Below, one piece after another: positions 8,464-19,717 of a DNA stretch of 64,000 nucleotides. Each line of letters opens with the position of its first letter. The first letter of the stretch is position 1. The translations under genes and the position numbers were made by a program. The stretch lies in NCBI RefSeq assembly GCF_016234775.1, contig NZ_JACRAH010000001.1, positions 248,001-312,000 on the forward strand, read 5' to 3'. The stretch is from Aquabacterium sp. Lineage in GTDB: Bacteria > Pseudomonadota > Gammaproteobacteria > Burkholderiales > Burkholderiaceae_C. The notes under the pieces are model-generated. The model was not told the DNA's origin and made no database searches. It saw nothing but the letters and a program-made list of their open reading frames with translations.

Positions 8464-9279
8464 TCAGCAGCGCACGCTGTTGACCAATGCTTTCAGGCCG
8501 GCCTCATCCGTGATGCGAATGTCGCGTTGTTTGACCTCCAGCAGACCATCTTCCTGAAATTTGGAGAAGGTGCGGCTCACCGTTTCCAGCTTCAGGCCCA
8601 GGTAACTGCCAATTTCCTCGCGGGTCATGCGCAGCACCAGTGCTGACGCCGAGAAGCCTCGTGCATGCAGGCGTTGCGTCAGGTTCAGCAGGAAGGCCGC
8701 CAGGCGCTCTTCGGCGCGCATGCTCCCCAGGAGCAGCATCACGCCATGGTCGCGCACAATCTCGCGGCTCATGATCTTGTGGAACTGATGCTGGAGATCC
8801 GAGAACTCGCGGGACAGGTCTTCCAGTTGCGAATAAGGGATCACGCAAACTTGCGAATCTTCCAATGCAATGGCGTCGCAGGCGTGGCGGTCGGTGCTGA
8901 TGCCGTCCAGGCCCAACAACTCACCTGCCATCTGGAAGCCCGTGACCTGATCGCGGCCATCTTCCGACGATACACGCGTCTTGAAGAATCCAGTGCGCAC
9001 GGCATAAACGGAGCGGAAGGGGTCGCCTGTATGAAAAAGCGCATCGCCGCGCTTGACCGTTTTGCGGGTGGCAACCAGTGAATCCAGGTGGGACAGTTGA
9101 GGTGCAGACAGCCCCACGGGCAGGCACAGTTCGCGCAGATTGCAGCTGGAACAGGCGACTTTGAAGGTGTCGTATTTCATGGAACAGCCAGACGTACCGC
9201 AATGGTCGCTGTGAGAGTGAGAATGAGCGGTCGAATCTGCGGCAGACACGTCTGTAATCGGAAAAGTACTGTTCAGCAT
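8464..9279 (-). CDS. fnr: FNR-type oxygen-sensing transcription regulator
   Basis: A CRP/FNR-family activator of 271 residues. The oxygen-labile 4Fe-4S ligands are present as C-x2-C-x5-C (Cys43, 46, 52) plus Cys134 in DRHACDAI, as in E. coli FNR. The recognition helix ETVSR carries the residues that read TTGAT half-sites. The effector domain spans about residues 60-180 and the winged helix 195-265. The start is taken as the ATG at 9279, which has GAGG six bases upstream; an in-frame TTG at 9291 has no such support. The N-terminus carries an unusual extension with four His (19, 21, 23, 26) and two extra Cys (27, 32). It is divergent from hemN with an FNR box between. Confidence 0.95.
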   Translation of the reverse strand: MLNSTFPITDVSAADSTAHSHSHSDHCGTSGCSMKYDTFKVACSSCNLRELCLPVGLSAPQLSHLDSLVATRKTVKRGDALFHTGDPFRSVYAVRTGFFKTRVSSEDGRDQVTGFQMAGELLGLDGISTDRHACDAIALEDSQVCVIPYSQLEDLSREFSDLQHQFHKIMSREIVRDHGVMLLLGSMRAEERLAAFLLNLTQRLHARGFSASALVLRMTREEIGSYLGLKLETVSRTFSKFQEDGLLEVKQRDIRITDEAGLKALVNSVRC

Positions 9280-9328
9280 GAGGAACCTCAAAGGTTGCCC
9301 GATTGTTGCTGCTTCCCCGTTCTAGACC

Positions 9329-9342
9329 TTGAGCCAGATCAA
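9329..9342. promoter_or_regulatory. FNR box between fnr and hemN
   Basis: TTGAGCCAGATCAA matches TTGAT-N4-ATCAA at 9 of 10 defined positions. The centre is about 41 bases before the hemN start and 56 bases before the fnr start. The site could activate hemN under low oxygen and autoregulate fnr. For hemN, a box at -41.5 would put the transcript start almost at the ATG, so a short or absent leader is implied. Confidence 0.75.
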
Positions 9343-9376
9343 CCCAATAAGGCGACAGTTTGGCACAGTCCCTCGC

Positions 9377-10801
9377 ATGAGTGAATCGGTCCTGCTATCA
9401 AATCATGCTGCTCCTGTTATTTCCGGAGAGATCCTGACTCGTCTGGATGTTAGCGGGCCGCGCTATACCTCCTATCCGACGGCCGACCGTTTCGTGGAGG
9501 CCTACGGGCCCTCCCAGTATGTGCAGGCGCTGCAACAGCGCGTTGAAGGCGGTGGCGCCGTTGGTGGCGCCGCCACGCCGCTGTCGATTTATGTCCACAT
9601 TCCTTTTTGCGAGTCGGTCTGCTATTACTGCGCCTGCAACAAGGTCATTACCAAGCATCATGAGCGCGCAGCCGAGTACCTGGAGGCCTTGCGCACGGAA
9701 ATCGACATGACCGTGGCCCAGCTCGGGCGAGGTCAGGCCGTGTCGCAGTTGCACTTTGGCGGCGGCAGCCCTACTTTCCTGTCCGATGACGAACTGGAGG
9801 GGCTGCTCACCACCCTGCAATCTGCCTTTCGCTTCGTGCCAGGTGGCGAGTATTCGATTGAAATCGACCCCAGGACCATCGATGCAGGGCGCCTCAAGCG
9901 CCTGGCCGCCATGGGATTCAATCGCCTGAGCTTCGGTGTGCAGGATTTCGATCCCCATGTTCAACAGGCTGTGCACCGTGTGCAACCGTTCGAGCAAGTG
10001 GCGGAGTTGATGCAGGCGGCGCGCGCCGAAGGCTTCGAATCCATCAACATGGATCTGATCTATGGCTTGCCCAAGCAATCCTTGGAGAGCTTCCAGCGCA
10101 CGCTCACGCAGGTGTCGAGCCTCAAGCCGGATCGCATCGCGCTGTACGCCTATGCGCACTTGCCGCAGCGCTTCAAGCCGCAGCGTCGCATTGACGCGTC
10201 CGCGCTGCCCAAGGCCGAGGACAAGATCGGCATGCTGTCGATGGCCATCAACCACTTCGGTGGGTCGGGCTATGACTACATCGGCATGGATCACTTTGCC
10301 TTGCATCACGACAGCTTGGCTGTGGCGCGCAGGCAAGGGCGCCTGCATCGCAACTTCCAGGGTTACAGCACCCATCCGGACAGTGACCTGATTGGGCTGG
10401 GTGTGTCCGCCATCGGCCGCGTTGGAGCGCATTATTGCCAGAACGCCAAGACGCTGGATGAGTATTACGACTCGCTGCGCCGGCGCGAATTCCCGATCGT
10501 GCGGGGCTTGATGCTGTCCCGCGATGACTTGGTGCGCCGTGCCGTCATCATGGCCGTCATGTGCCAGGGGCGCGTTGATATCGAATCGATAGAACTCGCT
10601 TACCTGATCGATTTCAGGCAATACTTCGCCACTGAACTGCGCCAGTTGGAGCCGCTCGTGGAGTCGGGGTTGGTGCAGCTGGAGTCTGATGGTGTTCGGG
10701 TTACCGCCCTTGGTTGGTATTTCGTGCGTGCCATTGCGATGGTGTTTGACAGGCACCTCCAGGCCGACAAGAAGGTCGAGCGCTTCTCGCGCATCATCTG
10801 A
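9377..10801 (+). CDS. hemN: Oxygen-independent coproporphyrinogen III dehydrogenase
   Basis: A radical-SAM enzyme of 474 residues that converts coproporphyrinogen III to protoporphyrinogen IX without O2, providing haem for the neighbouring cbb3 oxidase under low oxygen. The cluster motif is C-x3-C-x2-C-x-C (Cys78, 82, 85, 87) in IPFCESVCYYCAC. The HemN N-terminal trip-wire GPRYTSYPTADRF is present. Other matches are HFGGGSPTFL, EIDPR and INMDLIYGLP, and the C-terminal HemN domain. Start is the ATG at 9377; the frame is open up to a TTG inside the FNR box that is not a credible start. Confidence 0.96.
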   Translation: MSESVLLSNHAAPVISGEILTRLDVSGPRYTSYPTADRFVEAYGPSQYVQALQQRVEGGGAVGGAATPLSIYVHIPFCESVCYYCACNKVITKHHERAAEYLEALRTEIDMTVAQLGRGQAVSQLHFGGGSPTFLSDDELEGLLTTLQSAFRFVPGGEYSIEIDPRTIDAGRLKRLAAMGFNRLSFGVQDFDPHVQQAVHRVQPFEQVAELMQAARAEGFESINMDLIYGLPKQSLESFQRTLTQVSSLKPDRIALYAYAHLPQRFKPQRRIDASALPKAEDKIGMLSMAINHFGGSGYDYIGMDHFALHHDSLAVARRQGRLHRNFQGYSTHPDSDLIGLGVSAIGRVGAHYCQNAKTLDEYYDSLRRREFPIVRGLMLSRDDLVRRAVIMAVMCQGRVDIESIELAYLIDFRQYFATELRQLEPLVESGLVQLESDGVRVTALGWYFVRAIAMVFDRHLQADKKVERFSRII

Positions 10802-10825
10802 CCGCTGGCATGAAAGGAGCTGGGC

Positions 10826-11668
10826 ATGCTGTCCAGCTTGATGCTGACCGCTTTCCTGATGGGCCTTGGCGGTATACCGCACTGTGCCGCCATGTGTGGT
10901 GCGGCCTGTGCCGCACTTCTTCCCCGTGGCGTTCCCTTGATCAGCCTGGCAGGCAGGTGTCTGGGGTATGCGTTGCTGGGCGCCGTGGCCGCGGCCAGTT
11001 TTGGCGCGGCCGCCCAATGGGGGCGTCAGTTCTCGTTTTTGCAGCCGCTGTGGATGCTGGCTCAAGCTCTGGTTCTGGTGCTGGGGATCTTGCTGCTGGT
11101 CACGGGCGGCATACCCCGTCAGCTCGATGGCCTGGGGCAACAGGTTTATCGCGATGTGCGCGCCCGGCTGAGCGGCAGCGCACTATTCAGTGAGGGGGGC
11201 AAGCTGCGTGCGGTCTGGCCACTGGTGGCTGGTATGGCGTGGGCCCTGTTGCCTTGTGGCTTGTTGTATGCCTCCGTCATGGTGGCGGCATTGGCGCCGG
11301 ACCCGGTGGGCGGTGCGATGGTGATGTTGGCTTTCGCTCTCCCTGGTGCATTGGGTGTGTGGGGCGCGCCCGCCGTGTTGAGATGGCTGTCCGCATGGCG
11401 TTCTCCTGCCGCGGTTGGCGCGGGTGCTCCAGCACCCGTCGCTACGTCTCAAAGCGAGTTGGCGCCTGTGCTGTGGCTCAAGTCGGAGCGCGGTGGCAAT
11501 GGCTCGGCGGCTTGCTCGGGCGCGTCGGAGCGGGCGCAGTGGGTGGCATCATCTGCCTTGATCGATCCCCGGTGGGCTGTGCGTCTGTCCGGACTCATGC
11601 TGGTGGGCATGTCCGCCTGGGCGCTCTACCACCAGGTCATGGATCAATGGCGGGCCTGGTGTGCCTGA
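10826..11668 (+). CDS. DsbD_2/TauE-like membrane protein of cbb3 loci
   Basis: A polytopic inner-membrane protein of 280 residues with about six helices. The N-terminal motif GGIPHCAAMCG matches the G-x-x-HC-x-x-MCG signature of the family often annotated 'sulfite exporter TauE/SafE' or DsbD_2-type transmembrane domain. Members sit beside cco genes and are suspected in copper or cytochrome maturation. A second conserved block, WALLPCGLLYASVM, carries the matching Pro-Cys. A soluble, variable insert lies around residues 190-235. It starts with a good ribosome site (aaaggag) 24 bases after hemN, so it is probably co-transcribed with it. Substrate unknown. Confidence 0.8.
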   Translation: MLSSLMLTAFLMGLGGIPHCAAMCGAACAALLPRGVPLISLAGRCLGYALLGAVAAASFGAAAQWGRQFSFLQPLWMLAQALVLVLGILLLVTGGIPRQLDGLGQQVYRDVRARLSGSALFSEGGKLRAVWPLVAGMAWALLPCGLLYASVMVAALAPDPVGGAMVMLAFALPGALGVWGAPAVLRWLSAWRSPAAVGAGAPAPVATSQSELAPVLWLKSERGGNGSAACSGASERAQWVASSALIDPRWAVRLSGLMLVGMSAWALYHQVMDQWRAWCA

Positions 11669-11823
11669 TATGGCCTCGTGGGCGAGGCTAAATGGCAACC
11701 TATACCGGTAATCCCCTGGTCTTATTGCGTGCTGATTGAATCTGCTCGCGTAGAATTCTTTTTCACGCTGCCGATATCCATGGCAACGTTTTTTACGGAA
11801 ACGCCAAACGCGGAGACCAAAAC

Positions 11824-13077
11824 ATGTATCAGCACATCAAAGTGCCCGAGGGCGGGCAGAAGATCACGGTGAACCCGGACTTTTCGCTCAACGTCCCCAA
11901 CAACCCCATCATTCCCTATATTGAAGGTGACGGCACCGGCTTTGATATCACCCCGGTGATGATCAAGGTGGTCGATGCGGCCGTCGCCAAGTCCTATGGC
12001 GGTCAGCGCCAGATCCACTGGATGGAGATCTACGCCGGTGAAAAGTCCACCCGCGTTTATGGCCCCGATGTGTGGCTGCCTGAAGAAACGCTGGGCGTAC
12101 TGAAGGACTACGTTGTGTCCATCAAGGGCCCGTTGACCACGCCCGTCGGCGGCGGCATCCGCTCCTTGAACGTCGCGCTGCGCCAGGAACTGGATCTGTA
12201 TGTCTGCCTGCGCCCCGTCGTGTATTTCAAGGGTGTGCCTTCTCCGGTGAAAGAGCCAGAAAAGATCGATATGGTGATCTTCCGTGAGAACTCGGAAGAC
12301 ATTTACGCCGGTATCGAGTTCGAAGCGCAGAGCGACAAGGCCAAGAAGCTGATTGCGTTCCTGCAGACCGAGTTCGGCGTCAAGAAGATCCGCTTCCCTG
12401 AAACCTCGGGTATCGGCATCAAGCCGGTATCCAAGGAAGGCACCGAGCGCCTGGTTCGCAAGGCCTTGCAATACGCCATCGACAATGACAAGCCCAGCGT
12501 GACCATCGTGCACAAGGGCAACATCATGAAGTACACCGAAGGTGGCTTCCGTGACTGGGGCTACGCGCTGGCTCAGAACGAGTTCGGTGCCGAGCTGATG
12601 GATGGCGGCCCATGGTGCAAGTTCAAGAACCCCAAGACGGGCAAGGACATCGTCGTCAAGGATGCGATCGCTGACGCGTTCCTGCAGCAGATTTTGCTGC
12701 GTCCCGCCGAGTACAGCGTGATTGCCACCCTGAACCTCAATGGCGATTACATCTCGGATGCGCTGGCTGCGCAGGTGGGCGGCATCGGTATCGCCCCTGG
12801 CGCTAATCTTTCTGACTCGGTGGCCATGTTTGAAGCCACGCACGGCACGGCGCCCAAGTATGCTGGCAAGGACTATGTGAACCCCGGTTCCGAGATCCTG
12901 TCGGCCGAAATGATGCTGCGCCACATGGGCTGGTTTGAGGCTGCCGACATGATCATCAGCGCCATGAACAAGGCCATCCAAGGCAAGAAGGTCACTTATG
13001 ACTTCGCCCGATTGATGGATGGCGCGACGCAGGTGTCGTGCTCTGGCTTTGGTCAAGTGTTGATTGACAACATGTGA
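11824..13077 (+). CDS. icd: Isocitrate dehydrogenase (NADP+)
   Basis: A TCA-cycle enzyme of 417 residues, E. coli Icd type, converting isocitrate to 2-oxoglutarate. The substrate loop [13 protein letters not shown] contains Ser114, the position phosphorylated by AceK in enteric homologues. Other family blocks are PYIEGDGTG near the N-terminus, [25 protein letters not shown] and the metal/NADP region [21 protein letters not shown] (its first half shown in the family). The 155-base upstream gap holds a possible -10 (TAGAAT at 11751-11756) without a well-spaced -35. It ends at a strong bidirectional terminator shared with the cold-shock gene. Confidence 0.97.
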   Translation: MYQHIKVPEGGQKITVNPDFSLNVPNNPIIPYIEGDGTGFDITPVMIKVVDAAVAKSYGGQRQIHWMEIYAGEKSTRVYGPDVWLPEETLGVLKDYVVSIKGPLTTPVGGGIRSLNVALRQELDLYVCLRPVVYFKGVPSPVKEPEKIDMVIFRENSEDIYAGIEFEAQSDKAKKLIAFLQTEFGVKKIRFPETSGIGIKPVSKEGTERLVRKALQYAIDNDKPSVTIVHKGNIMKYTEGGFRDWGYALAQNEFGAELMDGGPWCKFKNPKTGKDIVVKDAIADAFLQQILLRPAEYSVIATLNLNGDYISDALAAQVGGIGIAPGANLSDSVAMFEATHGTAPKYAGKDYVNPGSEILSAEMMLRHMGWFEAADMIISAMNKAIQGKKVTYDFARLMDGATQVSCSGFGQVLIDNM

Positions 13078-13100
13078 CAGCGTGATCTGGCTGTTGAAGT

Positions 13101-13131
13101 AAAAAAGCCCGCTCGATGAGCGGGCTTTTTT
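13101..13131. terminator. Bidirectional terminator between icd and cold-shock gene
   Basis: A perfect 14-base stem, AAAAAAGCCCGCTC (13101-13114) and GAGCGGGCTTTTTT (13118-13131), with loop GAT. A- and T-runs on either side suit termination in both directions. Confidence 0.95.
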
Positions 13132-13134
13132 GTG

Positions 13135-13161
13135 CGCCATTCATTGAAACAATGAATGGCG
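13135..13161. repeat. Second perfect inverted repeat in tandem with the terminator
   Basis: CGCCATTCATTG (13135-13146) pairs perfectly with CAATGAATGGCG (13150-13161) around an AAA loop. It lies just after the cold-shock gene stop on the minus strand and three bases from the terminator. It has no T-run, so it may protect the 3' end of the transcript or be a protein site. Confidence 0.6.
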
Positions 13162-13173
13162 GTAACTTGATGA

Positions 13174-13467
13174 TCAGTGTGGCAGGCTGTGCCCCGTGCT
13201 GCCATGCTCTCGGAAGTGCATGTCGCTCAGTGCATCCGGAGTAAGCTCCGTGCCTGCGGTGCCGTCGACCTGCTGGATGTTCTGGGCGAGCATGCCTTTA
13301 GGGCCGGCAACAAGTTCATATTGAACCTTGGAGCCTTGCTTGAGCGTGCGGAACCCGTCCATCTGAATGGCCGAAAAATGAGCGAAGACGTCGCCTCCGC
13401 CTTGATCAGGCTCGATGAAACCAAACCCTTTGGCATCATTGAACCATTTGACAGTGCCTGTGGCCAT
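13174..13467 (-). CDS. Cold-shock domain protein with C-terminal extension
   Basis: A CspA-type single-stranded nucleic-acid-binding protein of 97 residues. The OB-fold domain fills residues 1-68, with RNP1 KGFGFIEP (13-20) and RNP2 VFAHFS (27-32). A tail of about 28 residues ([22 protein letters not shown]) goes beyond the usual 67-70 residues; such tails occur in betaproteobacterial Csp proteins. The start ATG at 13467 follows GGAGG. It is convergent with icd, and the 297-base gap to clpS is shared upstream sequence. Confidence 0.93.
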   Translation of the reverse strand: MATGTVKWFNDAKGFGFIEPDQGGGDVFAHFSAIQMDGFRTLKQGSKVQYELVAGPKGMLAQNIQQVDGTAGTELTPDALSDMHFREHGSTGHSLPH

Positions 13468-13764
13468 CTGCCCCTCCTACGTTAATTTGTTGTCATTTTC
13501 TGAGTGCTGGATGGACCTGTCAAGTGCTGCGGCGCACCAAAATCATTGCCAGATGTGGTGAATGATTTCATATTGCAAAAAAAGCATGGGTGGCTTGACG
13601 AACTTGCGCACTTTGACAACAGCAGGTGGGCATGAAGATTGCGCTCAGCCAAAGTGGTCCGGCAAAAAGTCTTGTGTCTGCCGTGAATTTCCTACCCTTG
13701 AACTGGGGTCGGTTACCCCAAGATGACAAGACATGATCGCGGACCGTCTCTTAGAATCATTTTC
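13468..13764. promoter_or_regulatory. Divergent control region between cold-shock gene and clpS
   Basis: No gene seen. On the clpS side, -35-like AAGACA (13728-13733) and -10 TAGAAT (13752-13757) are 18 bases apart. The -10 ends only seven bases before the clpS ATG, and no ribosome site is visible, so clpS may be leaderless. A short inverted repeat, GGGGT-N5-ACCCC, lies near 13705-13719. The cold-shock side carries the ribosome site but no promoter I can name. Confidence 0.45.
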
Positions 13765-14114
13765 ATGACAAATCCGTTTCCCACCCGGTCGTCCGCGACA
13801 CCTCCTGGCCCAGCCGAGGATGGGCAGGGTGCTGCCGTTGCAGAGAAAGAAGCGCTCGCGCTGGAGCCGCCCAAGCTCTATCAAGTCGTCATGCTCAATG
13901 ACGATTTCACGCCCATGGAGTTCGTTGTCCTAGTATTGCAGGAGCATTTCCGGCACGATATAGAGACGGCGACGCAGATCATGCTAAAAATCCACCACGA
14001 AGGTCGTGGTGTGTGCGGTGTCTATACCAAGGACGTCGCGGCCACGAAGGTCGAACTTGTTCTTGCCGCCGCCCGCCAAGCCGGGCACCCCCTGCAGTGC
14101 ATTCTGGAGACCGC

Positions 14115-14118
<4 letters not shown>
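13765..14118 (+). CDS. clpS: ATP-dependent Clp protease adaptor ClpS
   Basis: 117 residues. ClpS delivers N-degron substrates to the ClpAP protease. The core motifs are [17 protein letters not shown], which includes the N-end-binding Asn-Asp-Asp, and [16 protein letters not shown]. The first ~35 residues are the flexible tail that acts on ClpA. The ATG at 13765 is chosen over one at 13723 because the family's tail is short and the -10-like TAGAAT lies between the two. The stop overlaps the clpA start (ATGA), indicating translational coupling. Confidence 0.95.
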
Positions 14119-16433
<2,315 letters not shown>

Positions 16434-16462
16434 GCCGGGCTTTCTGCCTGGGCTCCGCAAGC

Positions 16463-16490
16463 AAAAGGCCGACTTCGTGTCGGCCTTTTT
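16463..16490 (+). terminator. Rho-independent terminator after clpA
   Basis: Stem AAAAGGCCGAC (16463-16473) with GTCGGCCTTTT (16479-16489), a five-base loop and a T-run. It also lies 20 bases beyond the lpxH stop on the other strand and may serve both. Confidence 0.9.
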
Positions 16491-16510
16491 ATATGGTGCT
16501 TGCGCGGTGG

Positions 16511-17311
16511 TCAGCTTGATGCAAGTGGGATACGCTCGAAGCCTGTCGCGGTCAAGCGCAGTATTTGCGCCCTGGGTGAGCCGTGGTCCAAGTCCCAATC
16601 GCTCAACACGTGCCTGCTGGCACCTTCAAAGGCGAATGGTTGGTCAGCAGGGTGATGCGTGTGGCCGTGAATCAGCGTGGCGGCTCCGGCGGCGCGCATC
16701 CATTGTTCGGCAGTGCTTTCATCCACGTCAGCCCAGGTTTCAGGCGTCTGGGTTTGCTGCTTCATCTGGCTGGCTTCTCGCATCTGACGTGCCTGCGCCA
16801 GCCGGGCTTGCAGCGGATGAGACAGAAAGGTGGATTGCCAGGCCGGATGGCGGACTTGCTGACGGAACCGCAGGTAGTCGGTGTCGGTCAGGCATAACTC
16901 GTCACCGTGAATGAGCAGCAGGGTCTGGCCAAACGCGTGCAAGACGGTGGGGGCAGCCAGTCGATGTGCGTGGCAGTCAGTCAGCATGTCCTCGCCAAGC
17001 AGGAAGTCCCGGTTGCCCACCATCATCCCAAGGTGAAGCCTGGTGCCAGCCTGGGCAAGAAAGTGCACACAGGCCGCTTCATAGGGCTGGGTGCGCATGT
17101 CGTCGCCAACCCAGGCTTCGAAGATGTCGCCAAGCATCAACACCGCATCGGCAGGCGTGCTGGCAAGGTAGTTGGCCAGTGCCTGCGTCGTGCGAGGAAG
17201 GTCCTCGTGCAGGTGCAGGTCGGATATGAAATCAATACACCGCCACGAGGGCGGTGCATACAGGATGTCCGGTGCAGGGAAGGGGGGCACGGGCCCCCTT
17301 GCATCAGGCAT
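16511..17311 (-). CDS. lpxH: UDP-2,3-diacylglucosamine diphosphatase
   Basis: A calcineurin-like metallophosphoesterase of 266 residues for lipid A synthesis. It hydrolyses UDP-2,3-diacylglucosamine to lipid X at the inner membrane surface. Metal motifs are present in order: FISDLHL, LMLGDIFEAWVGDD, MVGNRDFLLG, LIHGDELC and LIHGHTHHP. The last gene of a five-gene minus-strand operon, it begins four bases after ppiB. The N-terminal 20 residues before the catalytic DLH are longer than usual, and an internal start cannot be excluded. Confidence 0.93.
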   Translation of the reverse strand: MPDARGPVPPFPAPDILYAPPSWRCIDFISDLHLHEDLPRTTQALANYLASTPADAVLMLGDIFEAWVGDDMRTQPYEAACVHFLAQAGTRLHLGMMVGNRDFLLGEDMLTDCHAHRLAAPTVLHAFGQTLLLIHGDELCLTDTDYLRFRQQVRHPAWQSTFLSHPLQARLAQARQMREASQMKQQTQTPETWADVDESTAEQWMRAAGAATLIHGHTHHPADQPFAFEGASRHVLSDWDLDHGSPRAQILRLTATGFERIPLASS

Positions 17312-17315
17312 GGTG

Positions 17316-17816
17316 TCAGATCACGACGGCCTTGGTGATCACGACGTCTTCCAGCGGAACGTCGTCATGGAAACCCTTGCGGCCGGTCTTGACCTTTTCG
17401 ATCTGGTCAACCACTTCCGTGCCTGCCACAACCTTGCCGAACACGGCATAGCCCCAGCCTTGGGCGGATTCCGACTTGAAGTTAAGGAAGTCGTTGTTGG
17501 TGCCGTTGATGAAGAACTGTGCGCTGGCCGAGTGCGGGGCGCTGGTACGGGCCATGGCAATGGTGTACTTGTCGTTCTTCAGGCCATTGTTGGCCTCGTT
17601 GGTGATGGGTTCTTTGGTGGGCTTTTGCTTGAGGCCGGGCTCAAAGCCGCCGCCCTGGATCATGAAGCCCTTGATGACGCGGTGGAATACGGTGCCATCG
17701 TAGTGGCCACCGTTCACGTAGTCCACGAAGTTGGCCACGGAAACAGGGGCCTTCTCTTCATCGAGTTCCAGGCGGATCACGCCGGCGGTGGTGTGCAGTT
17801 CTACGGTCTTGGTCAT
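17316..17816 (-). CDS. ppiB: Cytoplasmic peptidyl-prolyl cis-trans isomerase B
   Basis: A cyclophilin of 166 residues without signal peptide. Active-site blocks are [36 protein letters not shown] and the [12 protein letters not shown] segment. It catalyses proline isomerisation in the cytoplasm. It lies three bases after ppiA and four before lpxH, so it is co-transcribed with them. The GxxxGxxW-type C-terminal half is complete. Confidence 0.94.
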   Translation of the reverse strand: MTKTVELHTTAGVIRLELDEEKAPVSVANFVDYVNGGHYDGTVFHRVIKGFMIQGGGFEPGLKQKPTKEPITNEANNGLKNDKYTIAMARTSAPHSASAQFFINGTNNDFLNFKSESAQGWGYAVFGKVVAGTEVVDQIEKVKTGRKGFHDDVPLEDVVITKAVVI

Positions 17817-17819
17817 GGC

Positions 17820-18407
17820 TTACTTTTCGATGGTCGCGGATTTGATGATCACGGCTTGCGCGGGAACGTCGCCGTGCGGGCCCTTCTGGGTGGTTTCAAC
17901 CTTGCGGATTTTGTCGACGACGTCCATGCCAGACACAACCTTGCCGAACACGGCATAACCATTGCCATCGGGCGAGCGGGTGGCGTCGAGGAAGTTATTG
18001 TCCACCACGTTGATGAAGAACTGCGATGTGGCCGAATCCGGAATGCTGGTGCGGGCCATGGCGACGGTGCCTCGCACGTTGCTCAGGCCGTTGCGGCTTT
18101 CCAGCGGAATGGGCGGGCGAGTGGGCTTTTCTTTCATGTCCGGGGTCATGCCCCCACCCTGGATCATGAAGCCAACGATCACGCGATGGAAGATGGTGCC
18201 GTTGTAGTGTCCGGCTTTGACGTATTGGACGAAGTTGTCCACCGTTTTGGGTGCTTTGGCCGCATCAAGCTGGACCACGATGTCGCCCATGTTGGTCGCG
18301 ATCTTCACGTTCTGTGCCAGTGCCAACTGGGTGCTGACCAGCGCGAGGCCGGCTGCAAGCCACTTCAGGCGCGTGGCCATGGTGGTGCGTGTGTTGTGCA
18401 GGGTCAT
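17820..18407 (-). CDS. ppiA: Periplasmic peptidyl-prolyl cis-trans isomerase
   Basis: A cyclophilin of 195 residues with a Sec signal peptide: basic start [14 protein letters not shown], hydrophobic core [13 protein letters not shown], cleavage after ALA. The catalytic core [18 protein letters not shown] and [16 protein letters not shown] is close to that of the ppiB product next to it, so the two are probably an old duplication split between compartments. The ATG at 18407 follows AAGGAG and overlaps the stop of the L,D-transpeptidase gene by four bases. Confidence 0.92.
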   Translation of the reverse strand: MTLHNTRTTMATRLKWLAAGLALVSTQLALAQNVKIATNMGDIVVQLDAAKAPKTVDNFVQYVKAGHYNGTIFHRVIVGFMIQGGGMTPDMKEKPTRPPIPLESRNGLSNVRGTVAMARTSIPDSATSQFFINVVDNNFLDATRSPDGNGYAVFGKVVSGMDVVDKIRKVETTQKGPHGDVPAQAVIIKSATIEK

Positions 18408-19717
18408 CCAATCACTCCTTCGAAGAAGATTTTCCAGAGGCCGCCTTCTTTGCCCCAATATTGACGTTTGACTGCGCCGGTGCGTTGACCGTCAGAGACT
18501 TCGCCGAAGGTCACGACCAGGATGTCGCTCTTGTCTTTCCAGCCCAGGATGGCGACATCCTTGAGTTGCAGGGTTCTGCCGCGTTGCTGCGTGACGTCCT
18601 TTTCCAGCGTCTGGCGCCACTGGTTCAGGTCACGGGTGCCGTTGGCAAACTGAGGCGAGTAAAACGACATCAGGCGATTGAGGTCGCCGCTGGCCCGCGC
18701 CACACGCCAGCCTTCAATCAGGTTGTGCAGGCTGCGCCGTTGCAGTTCGGCCTTGGTCGGGGTCACCCATTGCAGGCTCTTGGCGATCACGACCGGTGTG
18801 GAGCGAGGCTGCACGCGGTCAAGGATGGTTTGTAGCTCGGGGTTGGCCAGCACGACGCAGCCGTCGGTGCTGTTGGGGCTGCGCGCGTAACTGTCGCTGG
18901 GCACGCCGTGTAGCCAGATGCCGCTACCGGTCTTGCCCAGGCGGCGGTCGTATTCATTGGGGTAATTCAGCGGCAGGGCGCCAATGCCGTAGAAGTCGGT
19001 CAGTTTCTTGGCGTCCAGTCGGCTGGTGATGTAGTAGACGCCCAGTGGGGTGCGCTGATCACCTTCAAAGCTCTTGTCTGCACCCAGTCGCCCGATGGAG
19101 GCGTAATGGTCGGCCACCAGTTGCAGGCCGTTGGGGCCGTTCTCGAACAGGTAGAGGCGCGATTTGCTGGCGTCTACGGCGATGGCGTGCTTTGTGGTGG
19201 GGGGGACTTCAATGAACTGAGTCGGCAGGGCGCCCGTGGGGGGGCGGTCGCGCAAAGCCTGCAGGCGGCGATCGGCTTCCATGCGTAACTGATCCAGGCG
19301 TTGCGGAGCCTTCGCGGCCAGGTCGTCAGGCGCATGCCCCATTGATGGCAGCGGGTGGACCTGCGCACTCAGCAGGTCTGCGTAAACCAATTGAGCCAGT
19401 TGGAAGTTGGGCACATCCTTGACCAGTGCCTCGGCCTTGTTCAGGGCTTGCCTGGTCTGGCCAGCCCCGATCAGTTTGTAGATGTCCAGCAGGCGTGCTT
19501 CAGCGGGCGCCGATTGAGCCTTGAGTTCGGGCAGCGGGGTTGATTGAGTCGCCGCTGCAGACGACGGTGTTTTGCTGCGAATGAGGCGCGCTTGCCCCTC
19601 CGTTGCGATCAGGCATGCGGTGATCATCAGCGAGACGAGAAGGTGCTGGCGCACCTTGCGTACTACAGACAGCCCGCCTGTCATGGCAGACGGGCAGCAA
19701 AACTCACCAAGACTCAT
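18404..19717 (-). CDS. L,D-transpeptidase (YkuD) with C-terminal NTF2-like domain
   Basis: 437 residues. After an N-terminal signal segment (about 18-43, cleavage likely after GQA), a TPR-like helical region (70-150) precedes a YkuD catalytic domain (175-312). The catalytic signature is IWLHG (His270) and S-T-D-G-C-V with Cys287. The enzyme should form or modify 3-3 peptidoglycan cross-links or attach proteins to murein in the periplasm. Residues 335-437 form an NTF2/SnoaL-like domain, also present in the upstream gene. The ATG at 19717 overlaps the upstream TGA (TGATG); an in-frame ATG at 19684 is an alternative start closer to the signal peptide. Confidence 0.88.
   Translation of the reverse strand: MSLGEFCCPSAMTGGLSVVRKVRQHLLVSLMITACLIATEGQARLIRSKTPSSAAATQSTPLPELKAQSAPAEARLLDIYKLIGAGQTRQALNKAEALVKDVPNFQLAQLVYADLLSAQVHPLPSMGHAPDDLAAKAPQRLDQLRMEADRRLQALRDRPPTGALPTQFIEVPPTTKHAIAVDASKSRLYLFENGPNGLQLVADHYASIGRLGADKSFEGDQRTPLGVYYITSRLDAKKLTDFYGIGALPLNYPNEYDRRLGKTGSGIWLHGVPSDSYARSPNSTDGCVVLANPELQTILDRVQPRSTPVVIAKSLQWVTPTKAELQRRSLHNLIEGWRVARASGDLNRLMSFYSPQFANGTRDLNQWRQTLEKDVTQQRGRTLQLKDVAILGWKDKSDILVVTFGEVSDGQRTGAVKRQYWGKEGGLWKIFFEGVIG

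Noticed and set aside
9280-9291. TTG start four codons upstream in fnr
   Set aside because: The ATG at 9279 has a well-placed GAGG, and the TTG itself is part of that ribosome site.
11673-11688. GCCTCG-N4-CGAGGC hairpin after the TauE-like gene as terminator
   Set aside because: The stem is only six pairs and has no T-run on either strand.
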